From assembly GCA_033002965.1 (NCBI GenBank), contig JAURVB010013325.1:41973-105972 (forward strand): 64,000 nucleotides of DNA, given 5' to 3'. Of this stretch, positions 10,100-25,000 are shown piece by piece. A model generated the notes under the pieces. That model made no database searches. It was not told the origin of the DNA and was given only the letters and a program-made list of their open reading frames with translations. The position numbers and the translations under genes are program-made. The stretch is from Piper betle (lineage: Eukaryota; Streptophyta; Magnoliopsida; Piperales; Piperaceae). Position 1 is the stretch's first letter, and each line of letters opens with the position of its first letter.

Positions 10100-13000
10100 A
10101 TGGCAAATGACTGTGTTGCGGATAGGGTAGCTGGGTCGAATCAGGCGGTTGATGTGGAGAAGAGGCGTTCGGATGTTGGTGGCGTCGAAGGAGGAGGAGG
10201 AATTCGTATTTCTGCACTGCACGAAGTAGGCAGCAATGCTGTGGATTCTGCGGCTACCGCATTGCACCCATCGCCATTATCGAATAGTGGTCAGAATGGT
10301 TCGTTGTCTGATCTATTGGTTGGTGAGGAACGAGCCGGGGAAGAAAATTTTACTATAGGAGAGGTGAGGTTCAGTAAATTAAACATAGGGGAACAACAAA
10401 ACAATGTTCCCGATGAGCTGATCTCGATGGTAGATGTGGAAGAGTCTGCAGCTAGAGACGAAAATACTAGAGCTTTGGAAGCCGAAGTTGTTCTGGCATC
10501 ATCTGATGTTGCAATTTGTATGTTTGAAGAACCTTCATACTTCTGCGCATCTTCTTCACTGTCCGGCTGTTCATTTCAGTGTGAAGAGAACCGAACTTCT
10601 ATTAAGCATGTGGCTTGCGAGGAAAGTGAAAGAAAGATCATGGCTGTGGATGATGATAAGGTTTCTTGTCATACAAATGCTGATCTCTCTCAAAATGTGG
10701 AGGAGTTTGTTATCGACCCTGGTAGAGTTACCGAGCCCGCTCTCTATGATGATGTAGGTAAGTCGAGACCTTTATTTCAGTCATCTTCATTATTTGTGGA
10801 TATTGCGAGTACAATATCTGGCTTTCATAAAACAATGAACACTGAAGAATGTTCTGTCTGTATAATTAATGCTGCTTCGTGCAATGCTTCTGAAGGCTCT
10901 GCTTCACAAGAAATATCATCAATGTTTGGTATTCTGAACTTGACTACTCATACATCCGAATCATCAACGGGCCAAGGGAACAGTTGTAGCTCTCCAATTT
11001 TGGAGAATAGTGGAAAGAGCGGTTTGTGCACTAATCTTGTAACATCTCTTGTTGATAGTTGTAGGAAAAATGAACCTGAGGGTATATCTAACGGAACCTC
11101 ATTGGAGAATTCTTCCAGTGTTGCGGAGATTGGTTCTTCTGTTGCTGAAGTATATTCACCCAATAGTCCTAGTTTGTCTTCCAGAGAAACTGTTGTGTAT
11201 CACAGTTTACCTCGGTTAACAAGAATGAGGAATGCTGCAAGACAGTGTAGAAAGATAATGGAGGCTATTTCAATCTCAGTGAGCAAATTGAGAAAGAAAA
11301 GGAGCTTTTTATGTAGACGTGGACGCTCGTCTGTGTGGGGTGCACTGGTGAAAATTATAGAATTGTTTGAGGAAAATAAAAAGTTACTGAAGTATGGTAA
11401 TGCTCAGTCAAAGAGTCAGTTAGGAGGTGCAAAACCAGGATCTAGCAAACAGAGACGAAAGAAGAAGGCTCAAATTAGAGGCAGTGGCCGCACGTCCAAT
11501 GCGAAACCACAAAAACCAACTCTCTTTGGTTGTTCAGAGACATCAGATGTCAATTACTGTTCTATGGCACAGATAGCCGATAACAATTGCCCTGACAAAA
11601 ATGATTCCAAGGGGAACACAGGTAACCAGTTGGAGATTGCAGTTGCCCCGGAAGTTGGCTTAGATAATTTTATGACTGAAAACAATGTGTTGGCGGTGGA
11701 GATTCCATGCGATAAAGACATTGAAAGCACAGTAACTCAGGATGTTCTTGTGGAAAATAGATCGGTTGATTTTCTTGGCATTTCCTCACAAATAGTTTTT
11801 GAAAGCTTAGAGGAAGCAACATCGGGTAAGAGCACTCTTTGTGGCACATCTCCGGATTTAGCTGTGCTTTATATGGAAAATGGAGCATTTGAACCTAATG
11901 GCGAACTTTTCACTTTCGTAAAATCTATTAGTAGAGATACAGATTCCAAGATACTTTCTGTCTCCGGATCTAAAGACATGAATCCAGACCTAATTACTGA
12001 AGGAAACTCTATTCACTCTATAAGCTCATATGGAGACGAAAAGTATCAAGAGGTTTACCAACTTAAATCCACTGTTGAAACTGTGTCAGAAGACGTTGTG
12101 TTATCTACGCCAATGGATGGTGCTGTTTCTGTAGCTGCTATACCCTCCAACATGTTGCCAAGTTCCACTGAGGTACCGTGCATGGTTTCCAACACAACTG
12201 ATGTTTCACATCAAGTGCCCAATCCAGATGCGCTTTTTAATACAGACACTACAAAAAAGGAAAAGAAGTATTCAAGACGTAGGACTGTGAAAAAGGTCAA
12301 TGAAGGAGATTTTTCTGTTAAGCTTTCTTCAGTAAATGAACCTAAGTTTGCTGTTGAAATGGGTCTTGAAAATGGTGCAAAATTAGAAACTGTGAACGAG
12401 ATCAGTGAAAATGCCTTTGGATCTTTGGAAAGTAAAGAGGACTTACTATTCAGGAAATCCAGAAAAGCTGGTAAAAAACAATCAAGGAAGAAAAGTGATT
12501 CAGTTGAATCAACCAAAGGAAGTTTTCGTGGACAGCCTAAGGGATCTTCGATTAAAACATCAGTCAGCCAGAGGAAAAATAGGGACCCTCTTTTGGGAAA
12601 GCAGGCATCTAATATCCAAACCCATTTTGTCTCAAGTGAAGCAGATGTCTTGAACAGTAATTTTTCTTCTTTGAGCCATAGCTTCTCTTGGCCTTATTGT
12701 CTATTTTTGCTAACATCTAATGCAAATAGTAGATGGATGAAGTTTTTTGGTTATTTTGCAGGAAGTTTTGTTGCCGAGGACGAAAAGAATATGGCTTTAG
12801 AATGTGATCTCAACAATGGGACTCGGGTAGTGAATCACATTGTTGACTTAAAGCCGTTGTCGCCTCAGATGGCATGGGTGCTTTGTGATGATTGCGGAAA
12901 GTGGAGATGTATACCAGTTGATTTGGCAAACAAGATAGATGACACTAATTGCAAATGGTAATCTAAATCTTTGGTATCATTCATTTTTCTTTATGAATTT

Positions 13001-16000
13001 ACTAGCAGATGAAGCTGCAATCTTCCACTCTCTACAGTTACTGCAATGTTGAAACTATGACAATGAAAATAAGGGAAAAAACTTGAATGATCAGCTAAGA
13101 AGGAAGGTGTTTCCTACTGATTAACATGAAATAAAATTTGCTGCCAAATTTTAGCCATTTGATGTCCCTTTTCCATATTAACCATTTACACCCCTAATTG
13201 AATGTCCAACACTGGTTAACGATAGACATGTTTGACACTGGGTTCTGCCTTCTTTGCTTGGCAACTAATGAGCCATATATTAAGCTGCAATATGTGAGGC
13301 TCCTGTAGTGGTGGTCTGTTGTTTTCTGCCACGTGGCATTTATGTAGTAACGTTGCCAGTATATGCTTTTGTTTTTTAGCTAGGACTTTGGCTTCAGACT
13401 GATTGTTTTTTATTTATTTATTTATTTCTATTTTTAATGTAGGACATGTAAAGACAATGATGACAAAAAGTTTGCTGACTGCTCAATACCTCAAGAGAAG
13501 TCAAATGCTGAGATAAATGCTGAGCTGCAGCTATCTGATGGCTCAGGTGACGAAGATTTTTCTAGGATGGGATCAATATCTGGAAGTGTTCAGGCTAAGA
13601 ATTTAGATGGTGTGTATTATTTTCTTACATTAACTACAAAGAAGTTAAGCAACCTATGGCCTAAAATTTGGGCATATTTGTTATCTGTTGTCAGCTAAAC
13701 AGCAAGCATCTTGGACCCTTATCAAGCATAACTTATTTTTACATCGCAGTAGAAGGACCCAGACAATTGACGAGGTTGAAATTTTATTCTTTAAAAATTA
13801 AAAGCTTATATTTATCAAACATTAGCTGGTTGAATCAGTTTTTTATTAAAATTGATTTTTTTCCAGATAATGGTTTGCCACTGCAAGCCTCCTTCAGATG
13901 GTGGTTTTGGATGCAGAGAGGAGTGCTTGAATCGCATGCTTAACATAGAATGCGTTCAAGGAACATGTCCTTGTGGAAACCTTTGTTCAAATCAACAGGT
14001 TTTACTTTTTTTATTTATTTCATGTACAAAATTCATTGCACACATATACATGCTTGCCCTTTCTGTCTTTTTCTCTATTTTGCTGCTAAATGACATTTGT
14101 TTCTATTTGAAAATATATGTGGTTCAGTTTCAAAAGCGTAAATATTCCAAGTTTAAGTGGTTCCAATGTGGGAAGAAAGGATATGGTTTGCAAGTACTTG
14201 AAAATGTTTCAAAAGGCCAATTTCTTATCGAGTACGTTGGAGAGGTAAATTGATTATTTTTAGTTCTGTGTTTTTAATTTTGTACCCCGAAAGTATAAAT
14301 CCCATAGCACATGCTGGCATGGCTATGTATCTGTTTTTTGTTATTGAGACGCAAAGGCAAGCTGGATTTTTTCATAGCCAGCTTTGCCATGAATGTAACT
14401 ATGTTAATATCTCATGCCACAATCTTCTCAAGATGTCTATCCAGTATTTGGAATGATGTATGATGACAGTGTGGCTAAAATAATCTATTTTTCCCTTTGT
14501 CAATTTTGTGACATTATGGTCATTCAGGGCAAAACGTGCTCCTTTATTTCTGCGTGGATTTTGTGATATAGAATCATAGTCTTCTTTGTCTTCTTTTTCA
14601 TCAAATACCGAAAAGGGGACGTGGACCCTAAATTAGGATCCATGTGATTACTACGGAAGTGTTTTTTATATTAACATTGTCTCATATTATGGTTTACTAG
14701 GTTTTGAATTATCGTTATGTTATTTATAGGAGTCTGTTTTTTAGTCACATTAAGTTGTTGGTTTTAATAGGACTTTGGTTTTAGTTGTAAATGTGTCTTC
14801 AAGCCTTCAATGTAAAATGGTTCTCATTAAGTCAAGTTCCTAAGCTTATGCTTTTCTCTTTCTATTGTCATATTGAATTGTCTGGATTTTTGTAACTTTT
14901 TATCTAGTTCTACTCCCCAGATTATTCGGTTGAATACCCTCCATTATTTTGTGGTATCAATATAATGAGAAAGCAATTAGTTGACAGTATAAATTTGTAA
15001 ATTAGGAATTTAATTAGGTGTTCATTTCTTTTGTTCTCTAAAAATAAGTGACTTTTGTTACGTTTATAATGTGTTTTTGGTTGATTCATGGGATTGTATA
15101 GAAGTAGTACTTGTTCATCCCTTGCCGAGATAAATCTTGTCAGGATTATTGTCTGGCATAATCTTTCTCATTTTATCCATTGTTATCACTACATCAATTG
15201 GTATGGAGATTGTAGGCTTTGTCTGTATAATCACAGACAAGTGCCAGTTTTTAAGCTTGTATTGTGATGAAGCACTCTCGGTTGTCACTAAATATCTTAT
15301 CTTCAACAACAGCCACCACCACCATATCTAGTATTGATAGATCCAGCATCTGAGAACCCTCTCCAACATCACATGTTGGCACCTGCTGCCTGGTTTGCTA
15401 CCTGAACTGTTTTCCGTTAGCTGTCACCACACATTTTTGTTGCATCTGCTACTAATCATAGGTCACCATCCTTGCAAGGAACATTTCTGCTTCTCTGCTG
15501 ATGCATTCCATGTCAAGTCTGGCCAGTTGCTGTCTCTTGTATCCTATTGGCAGTTGCCACCATCCACTGCCCTAGGTTTTGCTACATTAGAAATTTATCA
15601 TGAGAAACTCTAGAAACATGGAGAAAGGGATAAGAGCCTGTTAGCTAACTACTTAAACATTAACAAACGTTGTCAGGTCGATAGGCTTGTTTTGGAATTG
15701 AAAGTTTGAACTGTTAGTAATGGTTAATTATTATTATTATTATTATCATTGTTGTTGTTGTTGTTGTTATTATTATTGTTGTTGTTGTTGTTGTTATTAA
15801 TATTTTTATTATTAAATTGGTTCTGTTAAGTGGTATGTGTTTTATTAAGTTTAACTTTATATAAGAGCATATTTGCATCTATGCAACTTACTTTTATTAT
15901 GATCTCAAGGTTCTTGATATGCTTGCTTATGAGGCACGACAAAGGGAGTATGCTTTAAGAGGGCAAAAGCATTTCTACTTCATGACATTGAATGGGAGTG

Positions 16001-19000
16001 AGGTTTATACTATGCTCTATTATGTCTTTCATTTGTTCATTCAATTTCGTGTTAATGGTGTTGACTAGAGCGACAGTATTGTCATGTGGAAGATTGGCTG
16101 GTTATCATAAACTTCAGTGAGGCTGGATAGTTGTCTATATGATCTTAATTTGCTGTTGCCGTATGAGACTGTTGAAATTAATTGCTATAGTCGCAATAAA
16201 ATACTTGCCGACTTCTATTGGGGGTTGAATTTTTTTTCCTTTCTTTCTTTCTATCTTTCATTATTATAATCTTGACCATGATGTGAAAATGTGTTTTTTA
16301 ACTTGTGGGATTATACTGGGTGGATGACTAAAAGAGGATAGATGTGACATGGAACTTGTGGATATTTCATGGTTGATTAATGAAATTTTACTTACGTTAA
16401 ATATTATTTTTAAGTTCTCCTGAAGCTCTTTGGGGCCTTAAGTTCTGGGTATTTAAACTTATTGGTGTGAATGATTGGTCTTCTTTCTTAGACAATCTGC
16501 TAGGATGTTGACAGTGAAAGTGCATTAATTACATGTGTAAATTTGTCTCAGGTTATAGATGCGTGTGCAAAAGGAAATCTGGGACGTTTTATCAACCACA
16601 GTTGCGATCCTAATTGTTGGACAGAAAAGGTTTTTTTTTTTGCTTCCTCTTTAGTTCCTACTGTATTTTGAAGAAACTCTTCTGTATGGGCAATTTGTTG
16701 GTTCTGGTTGATTTGGCTTGTGAATTGCATGCATATTTTCTTGGTTACCTTTGAAAAGATTATAATTAAGAAAATTTAGTTATAGCATGGTTACCATGCC
16801 AGGGTTTGCTTCTAGCTTTATACTGTTTTGTGCACATTTGTTAAATTATTAGTGGTTTTGCAGAATGCTAGCTTTCTTGTAAATGTATTGATGTAGCTCT
16901 AAGTTTTACATTCTTAACTGCTCATAATTCCATCATAGATGGTGTAGCTGTTAATTATGCTGTAGGATGGAGATAGATAATGCTATTCATCAAATATTTT
17001 TATCTGATGAAATGTCAATGTCAGCCTGAAGATGATGTTAAGAATTTTTTGTAGCTTTTAAAAGTTTGTATTGCGGTCGGTCTGTACATGTTAGGTAATA
17101 ATAATGTACGCCTGTTAGGGGTCATTAGTAGAGAATAATAAATTTATTATTGGGTATTGGGTTATTAAATGTGGGATATGTACCCCTCTTATTGAGTGGT
17201 GGGCCTAATGGCCTTACAATAGATATCCCACGTTTAATTACCTAATGCCCAACAACAAACTTAATATTCTCTAACATAATGGTCTTACATTATTATTACC
17301 TAATGAGAGTCTCTCCAAAAATGTAATACTTGTTCTTTTTGATTTGTGTAATCTGTATTTTTTGTCTCCGTGCTACATAATTTACTGTTGTGTTGACATC
17401 TATTTGAATCATGTGTACAGTGGATGGTGAATGGAGAAGTTTGTATTGGGTTATTTGCACTGAGGGACATAAAGAAGGTAATATGTTACTGACTAATTAT
17501 ATTTTTCTTTTATCATAATCACATCTTCAAATGTTTCAATCTTTTAAGTTTTATCTGTTATTTCTGTGCCTCTTTACAAAAAACATTGTAAATATTTATT
17601 GCATGTGGGACTGAATGTTTTGTATGGCAGGGAGAAGAAGTAACATTTGACTACAACTATGTCCGGGTCTTTGGTGCTGCAGCTAAAAAATGTATGTGTG
17701 GCTCTTCTGGATGTCGAGGCTACCTTGGTGGTGATCCTTCAAATTCTGGAGCCATTGTTCAAGCTGATTCAGACAACGAATATCCTGAGCCGGTTATGGT
17801 ACGGGAAGATGGTACTACTGTAATCAACATGAGTGAGATCATTTCTGATTCAGAGGTCTTGTCAATATCAAGAGACCAGTTGGAGAGTTCCAAATCATCT
17901 ATTCAAGTATTTTTGTCCAATGTTGAAGATTGTTCATCTAAACCTGTTTACAATGCTCAAGCTTCAAGCCTCATCGGTGCAGAATACTTGCAGGATACAT
18001 CCGTCGATGCTTTTTGGCAATCCAAGGCTCCTGTTGAGAAGGGTTACAACAATAATTCAGTTGTTGCTTCTGACTTGCAGGCAGATATTGCCCATGTTAC
18101 AGATGGTTTGGAAGTTAGACGTTCAGATCCGAAAAAGTCTGAACCCAAAACAAAAGCTAGTATAAGCTCTGTTTCAGTACAAGATCGAGAAAGGAATAAT
18201 AATATTTCTTGTGAACTTAACCATAATCATCTCCTGGGGGAAAGCACCCTACACTCACAAATATCAGATCGAAATTATCAAACAGCCAAAAATGGTAGCA
18301 AGAACAACAAAGATTTGGTTAAGCACAAGTCAAGAAGAGTAAAGCAATCTTCTCAATGCAAATCTTCAAATCCAGTTAGTGTCATAAAAAAGGTAAGTTC
18401 TTGCACTAATCAGGTGGTTGCTGCCAAGTCAAAAAAATTGCCTGTGGGAACTTGTGGTCGCTTTGAAGGAGGTATTGGGCTTCTCTTGTCTCTTTTATTT
18501 CAGAGAGGCAGTTTCTACTTTTTCTAATTCACTTAAATTTTGGAAAACAATTAGTTGAAGATAAACTCGATGAATTACTGGATGCTGATGGAGGGATAAG
18601 CAGAAGCAAGGTAAGTACATCATTTTCTTCTCCAGTAATTCCAAATAAGTTAAACTGCTTTTATCATGTGCAACTTTTAAATAAAAATGTGCTCTTATCG
18701 CATGGGTAGTGAATTGTAGCGAATCCTTCGACATGGTATTGTAAATTGTGGTTATGTGAAATATGTACCAAGAGAGCAAGATAATTGTAAGTTGTGGAAC
18801 AGATGAAACTTTAATGATAATGGCATGTAGATTTTATGTCATAAGCTGTATGATTAATTTAATTTTGCATAAAAGCTTTGGTTCTATGTTCTGCCAGAAT
18901 CATAGATTAGGATTTCATCTGTCTTCCTTTGGTTTTACAGGTTTCTTTGTCATTAATTTATTGTTAACAAATGAATTTTTATTAATACCATCGATCCAGC

Positions 19001-22000
19001 CTAGCTGGGATAAGATGTAGATGATGATGACAAATGTGTATAAACTTATATGTTGTGTTTGAATGTTTTGTTATTCTTGTATCCTTTTGCAGGATGCGAC
19101 TAAAGGTTATTTGAAGCTTTTGTTTGTCACTGCTGCTTCAGGGGACAATGCTATTGGCGAGACTTTCCAGAGGTTCTCATCTTTCATGTGAACAAGAATT
19201 TCTCGTGTGTTGATTAGTATATGTGGATGTATTTAATAGTGAATGCGGTGATCTTCCTTATGCAGCACGAGAGATCTTTCTATCATTCTTGATGCACTTC
19301 TGAAAACAAAATCACGCACCGTTTTGCATGACATAGTTAACAAAAATGGTTTGATGCTGTTTCTTACCATGATTGCTCAGTTTGATATGGCCATTATAAG
19401 TGGGGTGAACAATTATTGCTGAAATGCTTGTTTGTAGGACTGCAAATGCTGCACAACATCATGAAACAGAACAGAAGGCATTTTAACCGAACACCCATAA
19501 TTCGCAAGCTTTTGAAGGTTGGTTGATAAGCGCAATTACTTTGTGCATTAGTTTGTTCCTTTATATTTTAAGATTATTTTTTTCATGTTTACGTGTAATA
19601 TATGTGAACGTGGTTTTACTTTTCCCACTTCAGAAACTATTATTGCTTACTTTGTTCTATATTCCTTCTCCAGCGGATTGGCGGCATCTAGAGTCTTAAG
19701 AGTTATACATGCATCAGGGTGCTTTTGTTTTGTTGTATTTTTGTCTCACTTAGATATTTACTTGAATCTGTTTCTGAACCAGGTAATTGAGTTTTTGGCC
19801 GCTAAAGGAATCCTTACCTCAGACCACATAAATACTCCTCCTCGTGATGGAGTGGAAAGGTAAATACACTCATAAGTCTCCATCTAGTCCGTTTGGTTGG
19901 TTTGAAATAGACTGCTTACTACGTAGTGCATATGGACTGCATAGGGTCTTTCATGCTTTTTCCAATTTAATTGTATTTATTTATTTAATTAGACTAGCAT
20001 AATACCCACATAATTGTGTGGATTACGAGAGTTATATTTTATTTTCAATATTTATTTTTTAATATAAATAATTATTTATTTCTAAACAAAATACATTACA
20101 TTAGGATGTAACTAGAAATAATTGGGATAATAGAGATAAAATAAAAAATTTTAAAATTATTATTGGACCCATGATTGATAAATATACTAATTTTCGTATT
20201 AATAAAATAAAAAGCAGAAATTTAACAATGCCATAAACTAACAAATACACACCAACAAAATCACACAAGTATGAGCTTGATAAATATGAAACATAGTTTA
20301 AGAATATGCTCCCAAGTAATTTTTCTACAAATATCTTATAAATATTCAGACCAAGAATTCTGGAAAAATATACTATTTGAAAATGGCTATTTTATCGACC
20401 TTAACTAATTTTAAGCATTCACAGTAAAAACAGCACAAGCACAAGCACAAAGTAAACCAGCAAAAAGACAACTCATATTTTTTATTTGTTTCCAATTAAT
20501 TAAGTTAATTTCTATTGTTTTCAAGTGTTATTTAGGGGCTGATAACTTTATATATTGCTTTAATTTTATACAACATGCATGTTTTTTGGATAAAATTTAT
20601 TTTTTAGGAAATTAAAGACACACATACCAAAGACAAAGGAAAAATGATGTTTCAATTCTTTACTAACAAGGGATATTTTCCACATAGAAGTAAATTAATT
20701 TATGAAATTTTATTTTTTAATTTTCTAATTTTATTTCAATTATTTTTTCTGTTTTTTATTTAATTTTTTGAATTTTTACTTAATTTAGAGTATCTAAATT
20801 CCTGATTATAATTACAAAAAATTATAATTACTCTTCTAAAGGTATCTTTAATATTCCAAGTATTCATCTCTATTATCCTAATTTTACCATGACTTTCTAA
20901 TAATAATTTTAAAATATGTTTTTAATTATGATCTCTATTATGCCAATTATTTCTATTTACATAGTAATGTATTTTGTCTATTTATTTTATGGTTTAAAAA
21001 TTAAATATTTAAAACAAAATATATTTCTCCTAGGTAGGTACCAATGCTTTTTTCCTCAACTTTAGATTTATATTTGCAAAAAAATTACAATTTTCCCAAC
21101 ATTCTTATCCAATTGTTGATTTTTTCTGGGAGAAACTTTATTTATTATTTCTATAATACCCCCGATTTTGGTTCACCTAAGAACCGAATTAAAACGGTTA
21201 CGATTGAGTCGAGTCTAAATTAATTTATCTGTCAGACTTGAACGAGAAAATGGATCGAAACAACCCTCTAAGCGTCTCAAGAATGGAAGATATTAATAAT
21301 TATACATAAAAAAACATATCAAGCATAAATAAAAGCATGAAAGAAAACAATGGCGCACTGAGCACAAGCGTGTAGCATTTATTTGTCCTTCTACCAAAGC
21401 CAACCCGATACATAGGATCGCAAAACCTATATATATAATAAGGAAAATGTCAGTAATAAATGTCAATGTTCCAGAAAATAATTAGTACAAACGGGCAAAT
21501 AGAAATTGATTTTTACGAGGAAAGAAAAATTGTATATAATCTATAGGAACACTCAAAGGGCAACTACTGAGTAGCCATCAAGCTGCAGACTTGATAGCAT
21601 CTAGCACTGAATTGGTGCTGTGTCTCTCTCAATAATAACTGGTCTCACTCTCAAGGGGAAAAAACATAATCTTCACCCTCTCTAAACCTTCGTATAACGC
21701 TTGGCTAAAAGCATAATGACCGAGTACTAAAAACATAGTCTTTCGTACCTTTTAATACTACAAGTCTAGATATGTGTTGTATACAACAATACTTGTTAAC
21801 TCTACACCTCTCCGGGGGTGAGAAAGCTCAAGACCCTTCTCACTAATCCAGAGCCCGTTGCGACTTGTGTATGTCCATCTCACGGTATATGCAAGGTCAG
21901 ATTCACCAACCCTGGACTCACTAAAAACTCAATAAAAATTATATATAGGGTTGGGATGTGAATTATGTAAATAGGCCCGAAGGCAATGTGAGGTAGATGT

Positions 22001-25000
22001 AAATTCTAAAACAACAAGATGGAAGTAAAAATATGTTTAGATGGCCCATGCTAAGTGAAGTCCGATAAAATATCCACTTAACACGTCCTACGATTTAAAA
22101 ATTAAATCCACGATAGAATAAAATAATAAATATGAGAAAAAGTCCTAACGGACTTGTGGTTCAAATTCTAAGTGCATCGACACATCTACGGCGAACTCGG
22201 ACTTTGGAACTTACATAGGAGCTCATTGCTAAGTAAAAGACTATCTTTATATGATATATGGTCGTAGTGTTTGCTCACATCAACTAAATTGCGAACAATG
22301 CAAAACAAATGAATAAACAACTAAACACTTGGCACACAAATCGAGATATGATAAATGATAAACAAACAAACAAACAATAATTAATTAATTAAATTCCTAA
22401 ATAAATAGATAAAATAATAAATACATAAAAATAAATAATACATTAATTATAAAATAATAACATAATTATACTATATAAGTATGCGTCTAAACATTTGCAA
22501 GTAAATTAATAAATAAATAAATGATAATTTGATAAATAAATTAAATAATTAATAGTTAAAATCAATTAATCATGCATAATAATAATATATCTATCAAATA
22601 CATGAATATATAATTAAACACAAATAAATAATCTCATATGCGCGAGTGAATAAATAAATAAATAAAATTTGATAAACACGAATAAGATTAATATTAATAA
22701 GTAAATATATCATCAATAATAATTAATAATAATGTAAGCATTCATCATATACGACATTTATTTAAATAATAAGAAATAAGTGATAATGAATAAATGAATA
22801 AAATAAATAAACATATAAATAATAAATAAAGAAAAATAATCATAACATCAAGCATATGTCAAAATATGTGAATATGCATCTAAACTAATATAGGGAATCT
22901 CAAATTATTGAAAACATTCGAAAAATGGACTAAAACGGGTGAAAAATGGTTGAAATTGGGCTGTTGAGTCAGTTGGACGTGTCAGACCAAGTTGGACCGA
23001 GTTAACTCAGTCTGGGTTAAACGGAATGGTGGGCTAGGTTGGCTTGGCGAAATGGTTACGGACGCAGACACGAGGAAACGTGGGACACAAGCACCAATCG
23101 GGCCGGCGGTGCTCGTCACCTGAAAACGCCGACGATGGCGTGGCGGGCCTGTTGCAGGTAGCGATCAACAGAGGACTGGGCAGTGGTGTCTGAGGTGGTC
23201 GCCAACGGAGCCCGACTGCTAGTCAACCTGAAAATGGTTAGGAAGTGAGCGAAATCGTCATCTGGTATGGTGGCGTTGCCGGCAGCATTCATGGCCACGG
23301 TGGAGATTGGGGTTGGTCTCAAATGGAAGATTTCAGAGAGGGGAAGATGTAGGGGTGGTCGGCCTTGTTGTCGAAGGCTTGCCAGCACTGGAAAACAGCT
23401 TGAAAGGTGGCGGCGGTGGTAGTGGAAATCGTCGATAAAAATTTCATTGCCGGCGGCGCTAGTAGTGGTGATGGGTATGGGTCGACAGTCGACAGCGAGG
23501 TAGTTATGGTCGTACCGGTCTGGTGGCTATTGGAGATTTGCCGGTGGCCAACTAAAGTCGCGGCGGTGCTAAGGGTGGAAAATGTTATGAAAATATGGGA
23601 AAATTTTCAAGAAAATAACTAGGTAAAAGCTAGGGTTGACGAGGACAGTTTTGATCTTGCGTCATGCGCGATTTGAACTCATGACAACTCGTGGGCCTAG
23701 TGGGGTCCACCTAAGGTTTATACAATATATGCACGGTTAGAAAGCTTGGGTAGAGACCGACAAAAGTCGAAACTAACTCGAGGCCTAAAAGTGACTTTAT
23801 GGACGAAAATTGAAGCATGAAAGCTAATTGAGCCTCGAAACCCTAAACTCAATTTGATGAAAATATGAAACTCACATCAAACTAGGCCCATAGGGGTAAC
23901 CCGATAGTCCAAAATTCCTATGATGCATATAAATGAGGCACTTTGAAAAAGTCCAAATAAATACTAAACACTCCAACAGTCTAGATCTAGCCCTAAAATC
24001 CTAGGTTAACACAAGCGAAAAAACTCATATACCTTAAATACACGCTGATAACTCATGTTCTGCTATAGGATAACTAAAATTATCATTTGTATATCGTGCA
24101 TACTCAATCTCCATAATATGCTTATATGGCTATCTGGGCTCATACTCATTGTATGAAAGTTGAATTGACTCGAGTTGACTCGAAACTAACCCAAACCGAG
24201 CAAATCAACAAGTGGTTAAAACCCTAACCGGAGCTGGGGTTTTATAATCTCCATATTAATTCTTAAGTTATGATTATGGACAATTTAATATTTTCCAAAT
24301 TTTCATTGTAATTTCATAATATACTAGGCGTACCCTGTGCGGCGTATGTTAAGGTGACTCCAATTATAGAGTTAGACCATCATTGAATAATGAAATAGAC
24401 TATAATGATTTGATATTTTAGAAATAGATTTCGATATGAAAATGTATTTTAATTGAACGAGGTGATAGAAGATAATGATTTGATTTTTTATTTTTTATTT
24501 TTATTATGTTTTGATTGGTTAAATTTTTACTTTTCATCGGATCACAACTTTGAATTTCTTTTTATTAATAAGAATAATTATAATTATACCTTGTTCTGAC
24601 ACTCATCCACAGGTTTACATGAAGGCAATATTGATAGCTTTTAGTTTATTTGTTCACTTTTTTGGTCTTGTACCTTTGTTGTCATTAACCTCTTTATTTT
24701 TATCTAGTTGGTTTTGCGAGCTGATTTTATTTTGTTGATTTTCAGTTTTCAGGATTCAATATTTGAATTGATGAGGCACGGTGATGTGCAGGTACTTTCT
24801 AAATATTACATTTCATATTTGCAACTGTCAATATGAGAAAGGTCATTGTCTACACAACAAATTGGTTGAGAGAATTGCTTTCTGTAGCATGTATTTTTTG
24901 GTTAAGTGTAAATTTACTATTACATAAATGTCTCATGGAATAATCCTCATAACTTAGTAGGCCTTATAGCAATATTTACTTTTCAGCTGTACAAGGATAC

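Noticed and set aside
9540..10267. Minus-strand frames of 158 and 225 codons
   Set aside because: Antisense shadows of the CT-rich leader and exon 1 of the SDG8-like gene; Pro/Arg/Ser repetitive without motif.
23116..23622. Open frames in both orientations in the second solo LTR
   Set aside because: GC-rich LTR core again; no conserved protein.
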